A stretch of 64,000 nt of DNA from Rhizoctonia solani. Taxonomy: Eukaryota > Basidiomycota > Agaricomycetes > Cantharellales > Ceratobasidiaceae. Below are positions 34,655 to 46,181 of this stretch, one piece after another. The stretch lies in the NCBI RefSeq assembly GCF_016906535.1, contig NC_057373.1, positions 2,976,001-3,040,000 on the forward strand. Direction: 5' to 3'. The notes below the pieces were generated by a model. The model ran no database searches and was not told the DNA's origin. It saw nothing but the letters and a program-made list of their open reading frames with translations. The position numbers and the translations under genes were made by a program. The first letter of the stretch is position 1; the number at the start of each line of letters is the position of its first letter.

Positions 34655-36854
34655 CTAAGCCTCAATTGCTGAGTCCTGGATGATCTTTTCTGTCCTTGAT
34701 GTCCTTGGTGTGATTGTGCATTGAAAGGGGTTTGGGGCACTACGAATCCATACACGTAAGTGAACCCACTCGTCGTGGTATATGTTTTAGGGTCATTTTA
34801 ACCTACCTTATAGATGATTGAGAATACTTCAAGCTCGGCATAACAGGCCTTCCATCAGTGTCCAGGACGGGGGTAATGTCATAAACAGCCAGCACTGTAG
34901 CGATAGCCAGCCAAAGAGTTGATTGTGCGAGATGTATTCCAGGACAGCGCCTACCCGCCGAGCTTTGTGAGCAATATAGTACAAACAAATGTGAAGCACA
35001 CACCTCCTACCAAAGCCAAAAATAAAGCTCTGACTGTCAAGCTCTGCTTCGTGGGTAACGGTACTCATGAAACGCTCCGGCTTGAACGTCTCTGGGTCCT
35101 GGTAAACAGTTGGGTCCCTAGACATTCCCCATATGTTTGGAACAAGTACACAGCCTCCAGGTATGCGCATCCCTAGAATAATAGATTGAGCGTACGTATC
35201 GGTGTATTCAATGCTCCCAAACATTACCATGATACATATCATCATCCGCTTCAAGTGTGTGTGGTATCGCAAAAGGAGCAACTGGTTGCCATCTAAGAAC
35301 TTCCTTGTACACAGCCTCCACATACGGCAGTGAGTCTCGGTCACTTAATTTGGGTAAACGGTTATTCCCAATGATGTGGTCAATTTCAGTTTGCGCCGCC
35401 TTCTGAGCCTCTGGGGAATAAATCATTGCAAGGAAGAATGTTTGTATAGACGAGACAGTCTGTTTACAAACCTGTTAGTGCAAGCTACATTATGATTCAA
35501 AAATAACACGTACCGTATCTGTCGCCGCCCCATATATCGACGTCCCCGTCCACTAGAGTCGATGAATCATTCATTTGACTAGCCCGACGAAAGCTAATGG
35601 CGTGAGACATACCCTGATAAAGTGATCGGCTTCGCTTGTCTTTCCCCCTGGCTGTTCATCTGCTTGCTCGAACCATTTGGAGATCAGGCAAGGTTCGCAT
35701 TTTCCTTGGACCTATTCCAGAGACCGTTTGACATCAAGTTATAGGAGGCTGAAATGTTACTCACCATTTGCTCGGTTGTGAAGTCCGCGGGCATATCAAC
35801 ACACTCTTGTACAAGCTTCTTCCATTCTCGAGCTTTAGATTTGAAAGGTGCCCATGGTAAATATTTCACTGTTCATTCGACTCAGGATAAGCGAATTTTC
35901 AAATGAAAGTAACACATGTGCTTACAAATAGGAAAGTAGTCAACAAGCCACATTCCAGGAAGCGTAACATAAGAAAACATATTAATCGCTTCTTCTGCCT
36001 TGGTAAGAATGGGGTCGCATTTATCCTTGACGCTGTAGCCATACGTAACTTTGAGTACTGTTGCGTTCGTTGCACTGTTTATTCCGCTCTAAGTTGAGTG
36101 AATTGTACCGCAGGGAGTATTATCACCCTTACTAGCGTGTATGCCTGTATAAATCTTCCGGGGTCTCGAGCAACTTTCGGGCAAACCTAGACATCTCATC
36201 TTCAATCATATGCCCTAGTTTCTGACAGTCGTTACACCCTATCAGCAACATCCATTAACAAATCTCCGGAATGAACGGACCTCTATCGCTTTGGGGCTCA
36301 GACCTTCATGAAAGAGCTTCCTCATACGCTTATGCCGCTCCCCATATCTCATGATTGCGAGACAATCACCCCAGCCAACTCTGTTGGCTGTATCAGCGTC
36401 CCTGCAGGTCCCATGCATATACGTAACAAATCAACTAACAGTTCACTAGCCATCACAAGACGAGGACGGTCACTATATTTAGATGACCGACGCTCGAGTA
36501 GCTCGAGTGCTGCCTCCCTAGAGTTTAATAAAACTATATCCTGACCCAACACTCGGGCGTATACAACGTCGCCTATGTCCAACAAGGTGGTATGTCTATG
36601 GGAATGCCTCTATTTTACATTGGATTCCACGTACCGTACTTTCGCTTCCACTCAGCAAATGTCTCCCTCATATTATTGTCACTTGGCATAGAAAGAAGAC
36701 TTCCAATAACTGGCCATCGGTGAGGGCCTGGGGGTAGCGAGAGCGATTTTTTCTGGCTTTCTTTGTAGAGAATGGTAAAGCAAACCAGGGTGGTCACAGA
36801 AACAACGATATCTGTAGCAGTAAATGACATCCCGGCTGGAAACATCTCATGCAT
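34655..36854 (-). CDS. Cytochrome P450 monooxygenase
   Basis: Haem-thiolate monooxygenase anchored by an N-terminal TM (V-S-V-T-T-L-V-C-F-T-I-L-Y) before the proline hinge L-P-P-G-P-H-R-W-P-V-I-G. Later parts: I-helix Y-G-A-A-T-D-T, K-helix E-V-L-R-W (E-x-x-R), P-E-R-F, then F-I-F-G-F-G-R and R-R-C-P-G-I-H-L-A with the haem-binding Cys, and a last exon P-F-Q-C-T-I-T-P-R ending at TAG 34655. The intron next to the haem motif is uncertain; the best join adds a few residues (S-S-A-G) before R-R-C-P-G. Many short introns. The motifs resemble basidiomycete clans near CYP5144/CYP5037, an inference. No metabolite cluster surrounds it, so the substrate is unknown. The first ATG after the nearby GTG was taken as start. 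Confidence 0.8.
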
Positions 36855-36864
36855 AGGCACAACG

Positions 36865-37122
36865 TTAATATAATCCGTGTAATAATGTGTAGATTTCGCT
36901 TACATCGTCGAAATAGCGATAAGGTAGTAAGCTTAAGATTTCTGATCTAAATTTTACAAAGGCTCGGGAATTAGGCCTATTTATAGAAGCAACTATGAGA
37001 GCAGTTGAAATTGCCTCGATGGCTCTTGGAAGGGGGGGGAGGTCGGCTTCGGCCAGCAATGACCGCATAATTTCACTCCTTGGTATAAATATTATCGACA
37101 CTCGCCGAAAGAATCCCTCCAT
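36865..37122 (-). CDS. Doubtful small ORF upstream of the P450 (85 residues)
   Basis: An uninterrupted frame starting with ATG. The composition is protein-like (A-E-A-D-L-P-P-L-P-R, R-Y-F-D-D) and it contains a possible GTAAGC donor at its end that could splice towards the P450. I recognise no family. It may be an upstream exon of the P450, a gene remnant or chance. Confidence 0.2.
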   Translation of the reverse strand: MEGFFRRVSIIFIPRSEIMRSLLAEADLPPLPRAIEAISTALIVASINRPNSRAFVKFRSEILSLLPYRYFDDVSEIYTLLHGLY

Positions 37123-38741
37123 GCGATAGGAGCCCAGTTATGAGCCCCATATTAGGCATTTGCAGGCAAACAGGGGACTTGAACTAGAGTGGGGTTAGGG
37201 CTTGATCACGTTGGACGATCTCACGGTCCATCCACACATAGATTCCGGGTGGTTCTAGTAGATGAATACAACATGTGATCCACTCAGAAAAAGACCCCCA
37301 TACCCCAAAATACAACAAGTATCTGATGGCTGTCGAAGGTGCCGGTGACATCATGACCACTGGTACGTACTGTTCCACCATTAGAACGTTCCAGACACCG
37401 GGTTTCCACAGACTTTCTCTAATCCCAAATCAAACAGACCGGGTGTTTGACCGATGTGGACTCTCTCTAGCTCACCTAAACAGTTTTTCCTTGTGTTCGT
37501 ATCCGTATGAGAGTTGACCAAGAGCCTGTTTATTCAGGGGGGGCATAACTGTCCCAGCCTTTTTCATCCCGCATTTTCTCCGACTGATGAGGCATATAAC
37601 TAACATGAAAACACAAGTCAAACCAGGGATTGAACGGGGCTGTCGAATAATTTCCACACTATTTATACTATGAGCTCTCTTCACCTGTAGTTTCTCATCC
37701 CACTCTAAACGAATATGTGGTTTCGTAGACTTGTAGCTTGGCCATGCTAACCTAACAGACTTGAAGATCATTATGTGCAATATCATCCTTTGCAGTTATG
37801 TCACATCATTGGCATTTCTGTCTAAATATATTTCATAGCATCCGAAAGGCTCGAGTATTGAGCAACATAGAGGTATCACTTTCTGGTAATATGAATCATC
37901 AATTGATTTGGATCAATTTTACGCTTTCAGCAATATGCTAATGCATATAGTTTGAGATGTATCACCGTGCATATGCCAGCCTAATTGCCAATACGCAGTC
38001 GATGGTATACACTGTGACATTCATGTATATTTTGGATCTATAAACAACCATAATTAGCATTCAATTTCAATGAATGGAGTAAAGCGATAGTAGTGGTGCC
38101 GATGTTTTAGATAATTCTGCGAGCGTATATTCAACACCGCATATATGCATGGAATTATATTGGACCCCTCTCGCATACGGGTTCGGAAATAACCTTGTGG
38201 AGCACTTCTTCATTTCAATGTATCGCTCTTCTCGGCCAATATATCTATCGCTTACAGTTGTTTGATAACCAGTTACATCGGATTTATCCAGCTAAATGCA
38301 TATCTTTGATGTTCCGTTCCCTGCTCATCCCGATCACATCGTGTTGAACATCAATTACAGAAGACCACCTTGGTATGGGGGACCCCCTTTTGCAGCGCTC
38401 CGGTGTAATAATAGCCGGTAGCTACAAATCCGAAAAACAACACCTGCATTTGAACTATACGCTCGTCGTTTCGGCAGGCACGATATGCGCGCTACCTCAA
38501 AGCTGCTTTTGGGGCCCAAATGAAATGAAACATTTACCCGAACCGTCTCCCCTGTGGCACTTTGTTTCTCATGCAGCCAGACCAAGTTGAAAAGAATATG
38601 AATACGAATTAGATTTATGTAGATTGAATTACACTGTTGATGATTCAAAAATCCAGTCTATAAACCCAGGCGTACGGTATCATAAACCCATAGCAGAGAG
38701 ATATGAACAAGCAAACATATTTCCTAAACCAGTAATCGCCA
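37123..38741. other. AT-rich intergenic gap
   Basis: About 1.6 kb without a convincing gene. The part 37790-38330 is clearly AT-rich, with many ATAT and GCATAT steps and stops in every frame. The plus frame 37275-37517 and the minus frame 37472-37786 have no motif. It may be promoter plus neutral spacer, or the decayed remains of an insertion; I see no terminal repeats. Confidence 0.5.
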
Positions 38742-40479
38742 CTAAGCAGCAATATGCCAAGCTCCCGATTCAACCCATTCGACAAAGCCTCGTGACAAAC
38801 TGGCACAGTTGCTCACGGAGATGTACCGCAAATTAGACGGATTAGACTTGCGAGAGTCTATCAGCTCGCGAATATCTGTCTCGCCGACCTCGTGGCCCGA
38901 GAGTGTCAGCTCATGCAGATCGGGTAACAAGCCCTCGCTGACGAGAGCTCGGACGACCACCGCATCAAACGCACAATCGATGATGGAAAGCTTTTCGACC
39001 ATGTGCATATGTCGGAGTAATGCCACGACCAGGGCGGGATCAGAAATCGATAAGTTTTCCATAACCAGAGTGTGGACGTAACGAAGCGGAGTGCGTAAAA
39101 TGCCATCTACCACGTCCTTGACGCGCGCCAGGTCGGGATGCACGTGCATCTCAAGTAACCCCCGACCAGAAGTATATGCGGCACCCGGTTTGTCTGTGCC
39201 GATATTCCAGGGTAAGAGCCGCATCTCGCGTGCTCGTAAAAGTGGCGTACGGAAGCGGGTGAACATGGATAGAACGTGTGTGTCGACCGCGTGTAAAGTG
39301 TGAGGGCCGTGTGAGATCGAAAGCTGTGTAGAGGAGGGGAACGTAGTGTGATGTACGAGAAGCGCAACAACGTGAGGTGGTATATCATGTAAAACGACGT
39401 TCGCGAGTTTAGAAAGATCAATATTCTTGGCCGTATGCTCGAAATCGGCAGGAGGCGGCTGTGGGCCAGAAAGTTCCAGAGCGAGGCGACGGAGGCCCGG
39501 ACTACGGGCAAGTAACGCAAGGAATTCGTGCATTGTTGGCCTGTGTATGGTCTTGTGTTGTCTAAGTGTGAGATCATGCAAGTTTGCAAAGATGTCAGAG
39601 TCCCAAGGGACAACAAAGCCAGAGAGTGTCAACGAACGCAGTCGAGGGGTAACACCGTTGAAAAGTGGTTCGGATTGAACAACGTTTGCATGGCGGGTGA
39701 CCGAGATGCATAAAGTTTCAAGGTGGGGAGCCGTAGAGTTAGCCAGGGTAGCTGCCCATTGGTTCATCTGGCGTTCGTCGAGCTGCACAATCAACTGGCG
39801 CAGATAATTTGTAAGTGGTTCAGGCCAATATGGAATAGAGGCTTTGGTGGCTGTGGCAGGAAATTTGGATGCATGTGAAGCATCCTGCCTGGCGATCAAT
39901 ACGACATCAAATCCGGCCTCTTTGGACCGGTCGATCAACATAGGAACAAGTTTGGATCTGCTGGGATAGATGGTCGACCAAAGCCTTGCCGAAGCGATAC
40001 TAACCTCCCGCCAACGCTTGCAGACACTGGAGAGGGTCATCGCGTAGTTAAAATCATGGTCAAGGGATCGAGCTGCTGGCCCGCTGACGTCCAACTGAGG
40101 TAGTGAATCTGCAAATGGCCACTTTTGAACGGCCGATTCGAAACTCTTGGGTGCGCTATTAACGACCAGGTTGAAGATGAAGCCCAATAATTCAGCGGGT
40201 AGGGTATTGATGGATACAAGCTCGTTCCGATGCATGCGGACTTTGCACAGTTCACGCTTGATCATTTCTTCGACCTGTAAGAGCTCTTCCTCTCGTTGCC
40301 CTAACATCTTCAGGTCGGAGGATCTGTCACTAAAGTAGATCAGTTAGAGGTTCATGTCTAAGCCGCGAAATCAGTTCAATGACTCACGCGCTCTTGGGGC
40401 AGCATCCGTCGTGACGTAAAGTTTGCATTAACGCATCGAGCAGACGTTGCCGCTCCAGCTTCTTTTTTTCGTTACACAT
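38742..40479 (-). CDS. F-box protein with leucine-rich C-terminal region
   Basis: Putative substrate receptor for an SCF ubiquitin ligase. Exons 40388-40479 and 38742-40329 join to 559 residues. A short basic, coiled-coil-like N-terminus (R-E-E-E-L-L-Q-V-E-E-M-I) leads to an F-box: I-N-T-L-P-A-E-L-L-G-F-I-F. The rest has irregular leucine-rich segments of the type seen in the large Agaricomycete F-box families (L-R-S-L-T-L-S-G-F, L-H-D-L-T-L, L-S-I-I-D-C-A-F, L-H-E-L-T-L-S-G-H). The single large second exon and the F-box near the front fit these families. Target unknown. Confidence 0.75.
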
Positions 40480-41167
40480 TGTCGAATTTATTCGAAGGAC
40501 GAGTCGAGCTTGGTTTCAGAGTCGAGTTGTCAATTGGGCGTAGATATATAGGCGATAGAAGACTTCAACTGCGGTACCCGATTGTGTGCTGATTAGCGGA
40601 AACGTCTCAGACTTGGTGAAGGGCCACGGAGAATGGGTGGGAAGATGGACTGAGAAGATAAAGACCTCGTGAATGTGCTGCTTGTTGAGTTATATACCAA
40701 GCACAAGGGAGCAGCAAGGCCGGACGTAAGTTGGCTCCGAGCGGCATGGCATGGCATGACACTAGCCAAGCCTTTATAGGCTGTTAAATTGTAACCAATG
40801 ACACTATTTTTGCTCGAAGAATATTGGTCCCACGATGGAATACAAATCACTCTACAAATATGGTCAGGAGGTCTCGGCGCTCGTGATTTTATGGGATTAC
40901 AAGTCCCGAGGACATGTCTCTTTCTCCCTAATGCTTGATCAAAACTCTCGATTCTCTCTAGGTCACATTGGAGCAACAGACAGGCCTAGGGCTTGGTGCT
41001 TTCTTGGAACTCTTGGTTATCGCGAGGCACGAGAGCGAGCACAGGAGTATGACCAGGTGTCGATCACATGCGTATTTGTGGCGTCGAAGGTACGCTGACC
41101 AATCATATGTGTGCTGACCAATCAGCGTTGTCTAGCCCCACCAAACTCTTACCTCAACCAGAACAAG
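40480..41167. other. divergent promoter region, F-box (-) and uL14m (+)
   Basis: The region is open in some frames (40593-40976 minus, 40835-41098 plus) but these carry no motif. It contains the paired CCAAT elements described separately. Confidence 0.5.
41094..41124 (+). promoter_or_regulatory. Two direct copies of a CCAAT element upstream of uL14m
   Basis: The 12-mer GCTGACCAATCA occurs at 41094-41105 and again at 41113-41124, 19 bases apart and 44-74 bases before the start codon. CCAAT is the known site of the Hap2/3/5 (NF-Y) complex that controls respiratory and mitochondrial genes in fungi. Function here is inferred from identity and position. Confidence 0.5.
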
Positions 41168-41812
41168 ATGCTTGGTCTCAAGGCTACGCTCAATGCAAGT
41201 TGCTAGGCCGCGGTGAAAAGCCAGCGTATATTAATAGATTTCACTTCTTAGATCATTGACAACTCTGGAGCGTTGCTGGCGGAGTGTGTGAATGTCCTAA
41301 AATCCAAGTCCACGGGGACCGGTGAGATCCTAGTCTCTTATAAGTAATTTATCAAAAATTTCTAATCTATCTACCATCAAAATGCGGTCAGGAATGGCCA
41401 AAGTAGGCGACGAGATAGTCGTTGTCATCCGGCGAGCGCGTCCGATCTCTGCAACCGCATTGGCCTCGGCAACAGCGATCAAAGTAAGAAAGGGAGACGT
41501 CAGGCGTGCGTTGGTAGTAAGTTTCTCTCCTAGACATACCACATTTTGAATTATTGATCGAGTAACCATCTTGTTCAGGTCCGAACCAAGAAAGAGGTGA
41601 TGCGACCCGATGGTCGCTATATTCGATTTGATGACAATGCTGCCGTCTTGTTGAATAATAAGAAGGAGCTTCTCGGCACACGTATTGGCGGTGTTGTTAG
41701 CGCTGACCTCCGAATGAAGGGATGGTCGAAGATCGCATCTTTGGCACCCAAGGTATGAGTTCGCCCCCCACGGTTCGCCGGACCCAAACTTACATTTGCC
41801 CAGGTTGTATAA
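41168..41812 (+). CDS. MRPL38: Mitochondrial large-subunit ribosomal protein uL14m (L14/Mrpl38)
   Basis: Five exons (41168-41194, 41252-41321, 41392-41516, 41579-41752, 41804-41812) join to 134 residues, the usual length for uL14. The sequence opens M-L-G-L-K-A-T-L-N then [15 protein letters not shown], and goes on with [49 protein letters not shown] and [12 protein letters not shown]. The first intron has a GC donor (AAT|GCAAGT). The last coding exon is only nine bases. The protein binds 23S-type rRNA near the subunit interface. The organellar rather than cytosolic form is chosen because of the segment K-S-K-S-T-G-T and A-P-K-V-V end. Confidence 0.9.
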
Positions 41813-42295
41813 ATTAAATTCCATTTGCATCAGTGTCTAGAAAGGAATGCCCCTTTACAGGAGCTTAACCTTAGCTTCACTAAAATGCGGTCTTATCACG
41901 ATGCAATCATTTTTGAAAAAGTGCCGAAATGAAAGGACTCTATTGGATTTTTCTCATAACCTTGTCTTGCGATCGAAACTCGAGAGCAGGTAAGTTTTAT
42001 TCATTGATAGATAAATGATTTCCGCACAAATACAACAGCATACAGTTTTCGTCCGTAGCTGGTTGGGACCCAATACAACTACAACGAGTCCAAAACAAGC
42101 TCCAATCTCCTAGGCCCAAGTATGAGAGAAAAATGAAGAGAGAAATGTTGAAACAGTGAGACAGTGCATGGAGGCATCATACAAACAGACTTGTTTTCCT
42201 TCATATGGGGGGTCGTGATTCGTTGCGTGTTGGCATAACAAGAAAGAAAGAAAAACGATCGACATGGTTTCGAAATACATTGCCTTTTTGAGTGC
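41813..42295. other. convergent 3' intergenic region
   Basis: Between the ends of uL14m (+) and the zinc-finger gene (-). No coding signal; likely 3' UTRs. Confidence 0.5.
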
Positions 42296-43601
42296 TTAGA
42301 CCATCAACCACCGACGAGGCATAGTTGCGTTGCGCATGAGCTCATCAGCTGCCATGAGCGCCGGGCCAGGCAAGCGATGGCGCCAGTTGGAAGGATGATA
42401 TGGGTATTCGCTGGTTTCCTCGTACGAGTCGCGTTCTTCGCGCGCACCCCAGGGACGGATAGGCGGAGATGGGACCTGTGAAAGGACGACGAGTGTAAGA
42501 CTTTATGTTCAATCTAAAAATATTATGCAAAATAAAAGTTGGAGAATACAAAGGAGTGCGTGCGTGCGTGAAAGCTATAGAACAATTGCAAGGAGCGATA
42601 ACACATGAAATGAAAGGAGCCAAAACCGGAAAGCGAGGCGGAAAGTACCCAGGGAAGAGTGAAACAAAATAAATAATCAACTTGAAGGGTTTCTCACCGA
42701 AACAGGGGACAATGCGTTGTTGTCTGGGGGAGAGAACGAGCGAAGGCTCATCGGAACCCATTGCGGTTGAGCACCCGAACCGCGGTGGACGTTGGTGCGT
42801 TGGCGCTTAGCAGCCGGAGCACGCGATCGGACCTTGGGAGTGACAGGGCTAGCAGATGCGCTGCTTGCACTGGCACTCAATGTGTCATCCGATTCGGTGT
42901 CCGAGTCGCGGTGGGCAGCCATCTTACGCTCGCGAGCAATGATGCAAGTCTTTTCGTGCCGGCGCATGTTGGAATAGACCCTGTGACAACATATACTGTA
43001 AGCACGTGGTCGGATTAAGCGGCGCAGAAACAAATGTGCTCACGAGAAGCGACGGCCACAGTCTTCGCAGGCATGGGCTGTAAACAAACGAAATACCGTT
43101 AGAATGAGGAATTACAAACACGGCACGGCAACACTCACGCTTCTCGCCAGTATGGGACAACATGTGCTGTTAGATCAAAACAAACAAACAAACAAATAGG
43201 TTGATCAGAGCCCATCGGCGGCGGTCGATCTACTGAACGTACTGTGCGGAGCTGGCTTGGACGCTCAAAACGCTTGTCGCAACCGGTGCACTGTATGAGA
43301 GTTAGATATGTGGTATCGTTAATGAGCAAAAACAACATACCTCGTATTTTTTGTACCTCTCAGCACGGCCCCCCGAGGGGCGAACCTGCATAGGCGAGCC
43401 AAGGAGAGGGGGGAGGGGCTGTTCGTTAGGCGTAGCGTAGTTCATCGACGCAAGCGCGACCAGAGAGGGAAGCGTGCGGCTGGCTGGCATGTCGTTCGTA
43501 ACAGGAGGGAGAACGTGAGGAGCAGACTGGCGGTATACAAGCTCGTCGTGGGGCTGGAGGGCAGCGAAGCAAAGGAGATCGAGAGGAGTGGCAGAAGACA
43601 T
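42296..43601 (-). CDS. C2H2/C2HC zinc-finger protein, probable transcription factor
   Basis: Start at 43601. A first exon of about 90 residues, low in charged residues, leads through short introns to two fingers. The first is C-T-G-C-D-K-R-F-E-R-P-S-Q-L-R-T-H, then M-L-S-H-T-G-E-K. The second is C-E-D-C-G-R-R-F-S-V-Y-S-N-M-R-R-H and ends E-K-T-C, so its last zinc ligand is Cys (C2HC). After the fingers there is a basic, Ser-rich part with an S-D-T-E-S-D-D acidic patch and a nuclear-localisation-like P-A-A-K-R-Q-R. A last exon ends W-L-M-V at 42296. Several exons are tiny (finger 1 is split between two exons). Target genes are unknown. Confidence 0.75.
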
Positions 43602-44981
43602 TAATATAGCGGTCGTGGATTGGAATTATACAGATTCAGTAGTGTGGTTCTTAGAGGGATCAGAGCGTGGTGTGAGTCGTGCCTGGGTGGTTATCAAGAC
43701 TTATCGTGGACTGCCTAAGAGAAAAAGCAAAAGCAGAAAGGGGGAATGGGACTCTGGAATGTGTGAAACCGGCTGGTTATCATCTCGCCAGAGAGTGAAC
43801 ACGAGGCAGGGGCGTGCCCCATCGCGTGTTTTTCAAGATGCTTCCGGACCCATGGACCCTTGAACTGTTTCGATTCACGGAAAAGCCAATTGTTGTCCCT
43901 CTATAGCCTGTTTGACAACTCCAACGTATAATGTGCGTAAATGATAGCCACGCACATCACCAGCACCCTGTGGACGCGTGCACCCACCACACGAGGCCCC
44001 GCAGGTAGAGCATCAGGGTTCCCACCCTTCCAGAGATCGTCCGAGCGCACGTACATCCATACTGATGTACAACCACTACCTCAGCTCCTGATCGAGACCT
44101 AAGCCTACCAACAAAGGTGAAGAGTAGTCCATATCGCAGCGGGGAGCGCTTGTCACCCGCCTAGAAACGTGACGTGCTCCCGCAATTCAATTGCATTATC
44201 CGAATGTGCGATCTTTTGTCTAGAATCAAATATGTTAGTGCCAACTAAGATTATGGTTCGTCATTTGAGTCCCACTCACTTTTCTAGAAGGTGTGGATCA
44301 ATCATACTCATATTTACGAACCTCAGTCCCATACCTAGGCGATCACCCAATACTCGTCGAAAAAGGAATTCGAGGGATCCGCAGAGCATCCGGCGCTTTG
44401 CATCTCGACAAAGACTTACCAATCGTGACACTCCCCGTTTACATGTTTTCTCATTTTCAGAATCGACCCAAGAGAGGAGAGTGAGGTAGGGATCCTGTGA
44501 TCACTCCTGTAGATCAGTTCAAGAGCACTGACCAAATCCGGAGTACATCTTGATTCAAATTTGGATTGCCCCATGTTCGGCGCTCCTAATATCATTCGCC
44601 AATACGTCCATATTCCGGGACGATCTCAGAATGGGTAGACTGTGTTACTGGATAATTCATTCTTTCGCGAGGGAGCCTTCACTAAGATACTCCCTGAATT
44701 TCAGGACGCGAGGGATGGATTCAGCAATCCTCAGATGTAAATTACACCTAGCTCTCACCACGGATGATTCTCAAACGCCACCTCCCTTCAAGTTCGGCTC
44801 TCAAGACGCTGTGTCTGGTTGTTGTTGTTGTAAGGCCCAGTGAAATCACATAAAATTGACATGTAATGCTAGAGGAGGTAATAGGGTGTCATTTATCATC
44901 TAAACATGTATACTCATCGACGGACCTCCTGTCCAGGGTAATTTAACACCAAATTCTCACTAAATCGCTGTCGGGGTGGTG
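43602..44981. other. intergenic stretch with no supported gene
   Basis: About 1.4 kb. Frames at 43588-43863, 44169-44489 and 44550-44843 on the plus strand lack motifs, have no splice-consistent partners and differ in codon use from neighbouring genes. The first 300 bases should be the promoter of the zinc-finger gene. Confidence 0.45.
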
Positions 44982-45384
44982 TTATTGCCACCACGAGCTC
45001 CGTAAGTCGCGATTCAGATCCGAAAGGCTGGATTTCGGGTCGAAGTCACGAAATTCAAGTAATAGCTTGGGGTAGCCCGTCTTGTCCAGTACGTTTTCAT
45101 CCCATGCTGTGCGCCCAGCGTGGTGCATCATGATCGCCGGCACGCTTAGCTGGTATTTACTCACGAAAAATAAAGTTACCTGTGCGAGTCCCTGTGTTTC
45201 ATCTCATATAACTGATGTTCTTGTACGTCAGTAAGACCCGACGAAGATCTGGATATGTGTGCTTTGGTCGGTTCAAAGCCCAAAATCGTCCCATAGAATC
45301 CGTAAAATCTCGGCCTGCATCCTTAACATTCTGCCTCGGGCAAACCGCGTGTAGCACGAGTCTAATTTCTTTCGGAAATACCAT
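44982..45384 (-). CDS. Unrecognised gene fragment or small gene
   Basis: Two open segments on the minus strand look protein-like: 45199-45384 (starts M-V-F-P-K-E-I-R, contains F-W-A-L-N-R-P-K-H-T-Y-P-D-L-R-R) and 44982-45164 (K-Y-Q-L-S-V-P-A-I-M-M-H-H, ends R-S-S-W-W-Q). A splice between them is possible but none is strong. I cannot assign a family. It could be a decayed gene. Confidence 0.3.
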
Positions 45385-46181
45385 AGTACTTGTAAGCGGT
45401 AGGCGGACCCGGGCCGTAGCTCATAGGCCATAGTCCGTAGGACGTGCCTCGTGTAGAAAAAGTCAGGCAGGGCGGTGTAAAATTGATATCACCCACGATG
45501 TGATATTAGCCATGTCCAGAATATTTGAGAGTACTGGAGCGATATGGTCATGAAAGATACCTAAGAAGCAGATATGAGCTCCGAGGTATCAATTAATTGG
45601 TCTAAAGAGCGCATGATCATACCCTCAAATAGGAATAGCACATGGCTTAGGCCGGTTTCGTATCAGCAACGCGCTTTACGCGCGGTGTACAAGGGAAAGT
45701 CTATTATACTAGCTGGAAGGGTGCCACCCCGCGGTAAGTGAGATAGAAAGCTAAATACTTACAAAAAACAGTTTGGACATTCAGGTCTGATACTGAAGAG
45801 GTACTGAAGCAGATTATATAGAATCCAGGGTTCATTTGTGACATTCAAATACTGAAGTCAACAAAAAATAAATTATGTACCTAAATAAGCGCATTTAATT
45901 TGGCATAATCGAGCAGCGAAATTCATTTCATGAGGAATTTTTTTACGCACCTTGTTTTAGTTACTCGAGCTTACTTAGGCATCAAAGCGCTACCCGCTCC
46001 AGAGTTACATGGGATAAGTTGCAAACAATTTCCCAGGAAGGGCCTTGGCTCCCATCCATGTTAGAGTTCAGATGCTGGATCGTTGGAGCTAAACGCTCAT
46101 GGATCGCGGTTAGGGTGCTCGTGGCCATTGATCCCGGATTAGAAAACTCCGATGGGCACGAGAACTTCATGAGCTGTAGCC
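45385..46181. other. intergenic, no supported gene
   Basis: AT-rich in its second half. The minus frame at 45982-46185 lies directly downstream of the stop of the next gene and is more likely its 3' UTR than an exon. Confidence 0.45.

Noticed and set aside
40593..41098. Overlapping ORFs between the F-box and uL14m genes
   Set aside because: No motif on either strand; the segment is a shared promoter.
43588..43863. Plus-strand ORF over the start of the zinc-finger gene
   Set aside because: It overlaps the promoter and first codons of a well-supported gene on the other strand and has no motif.
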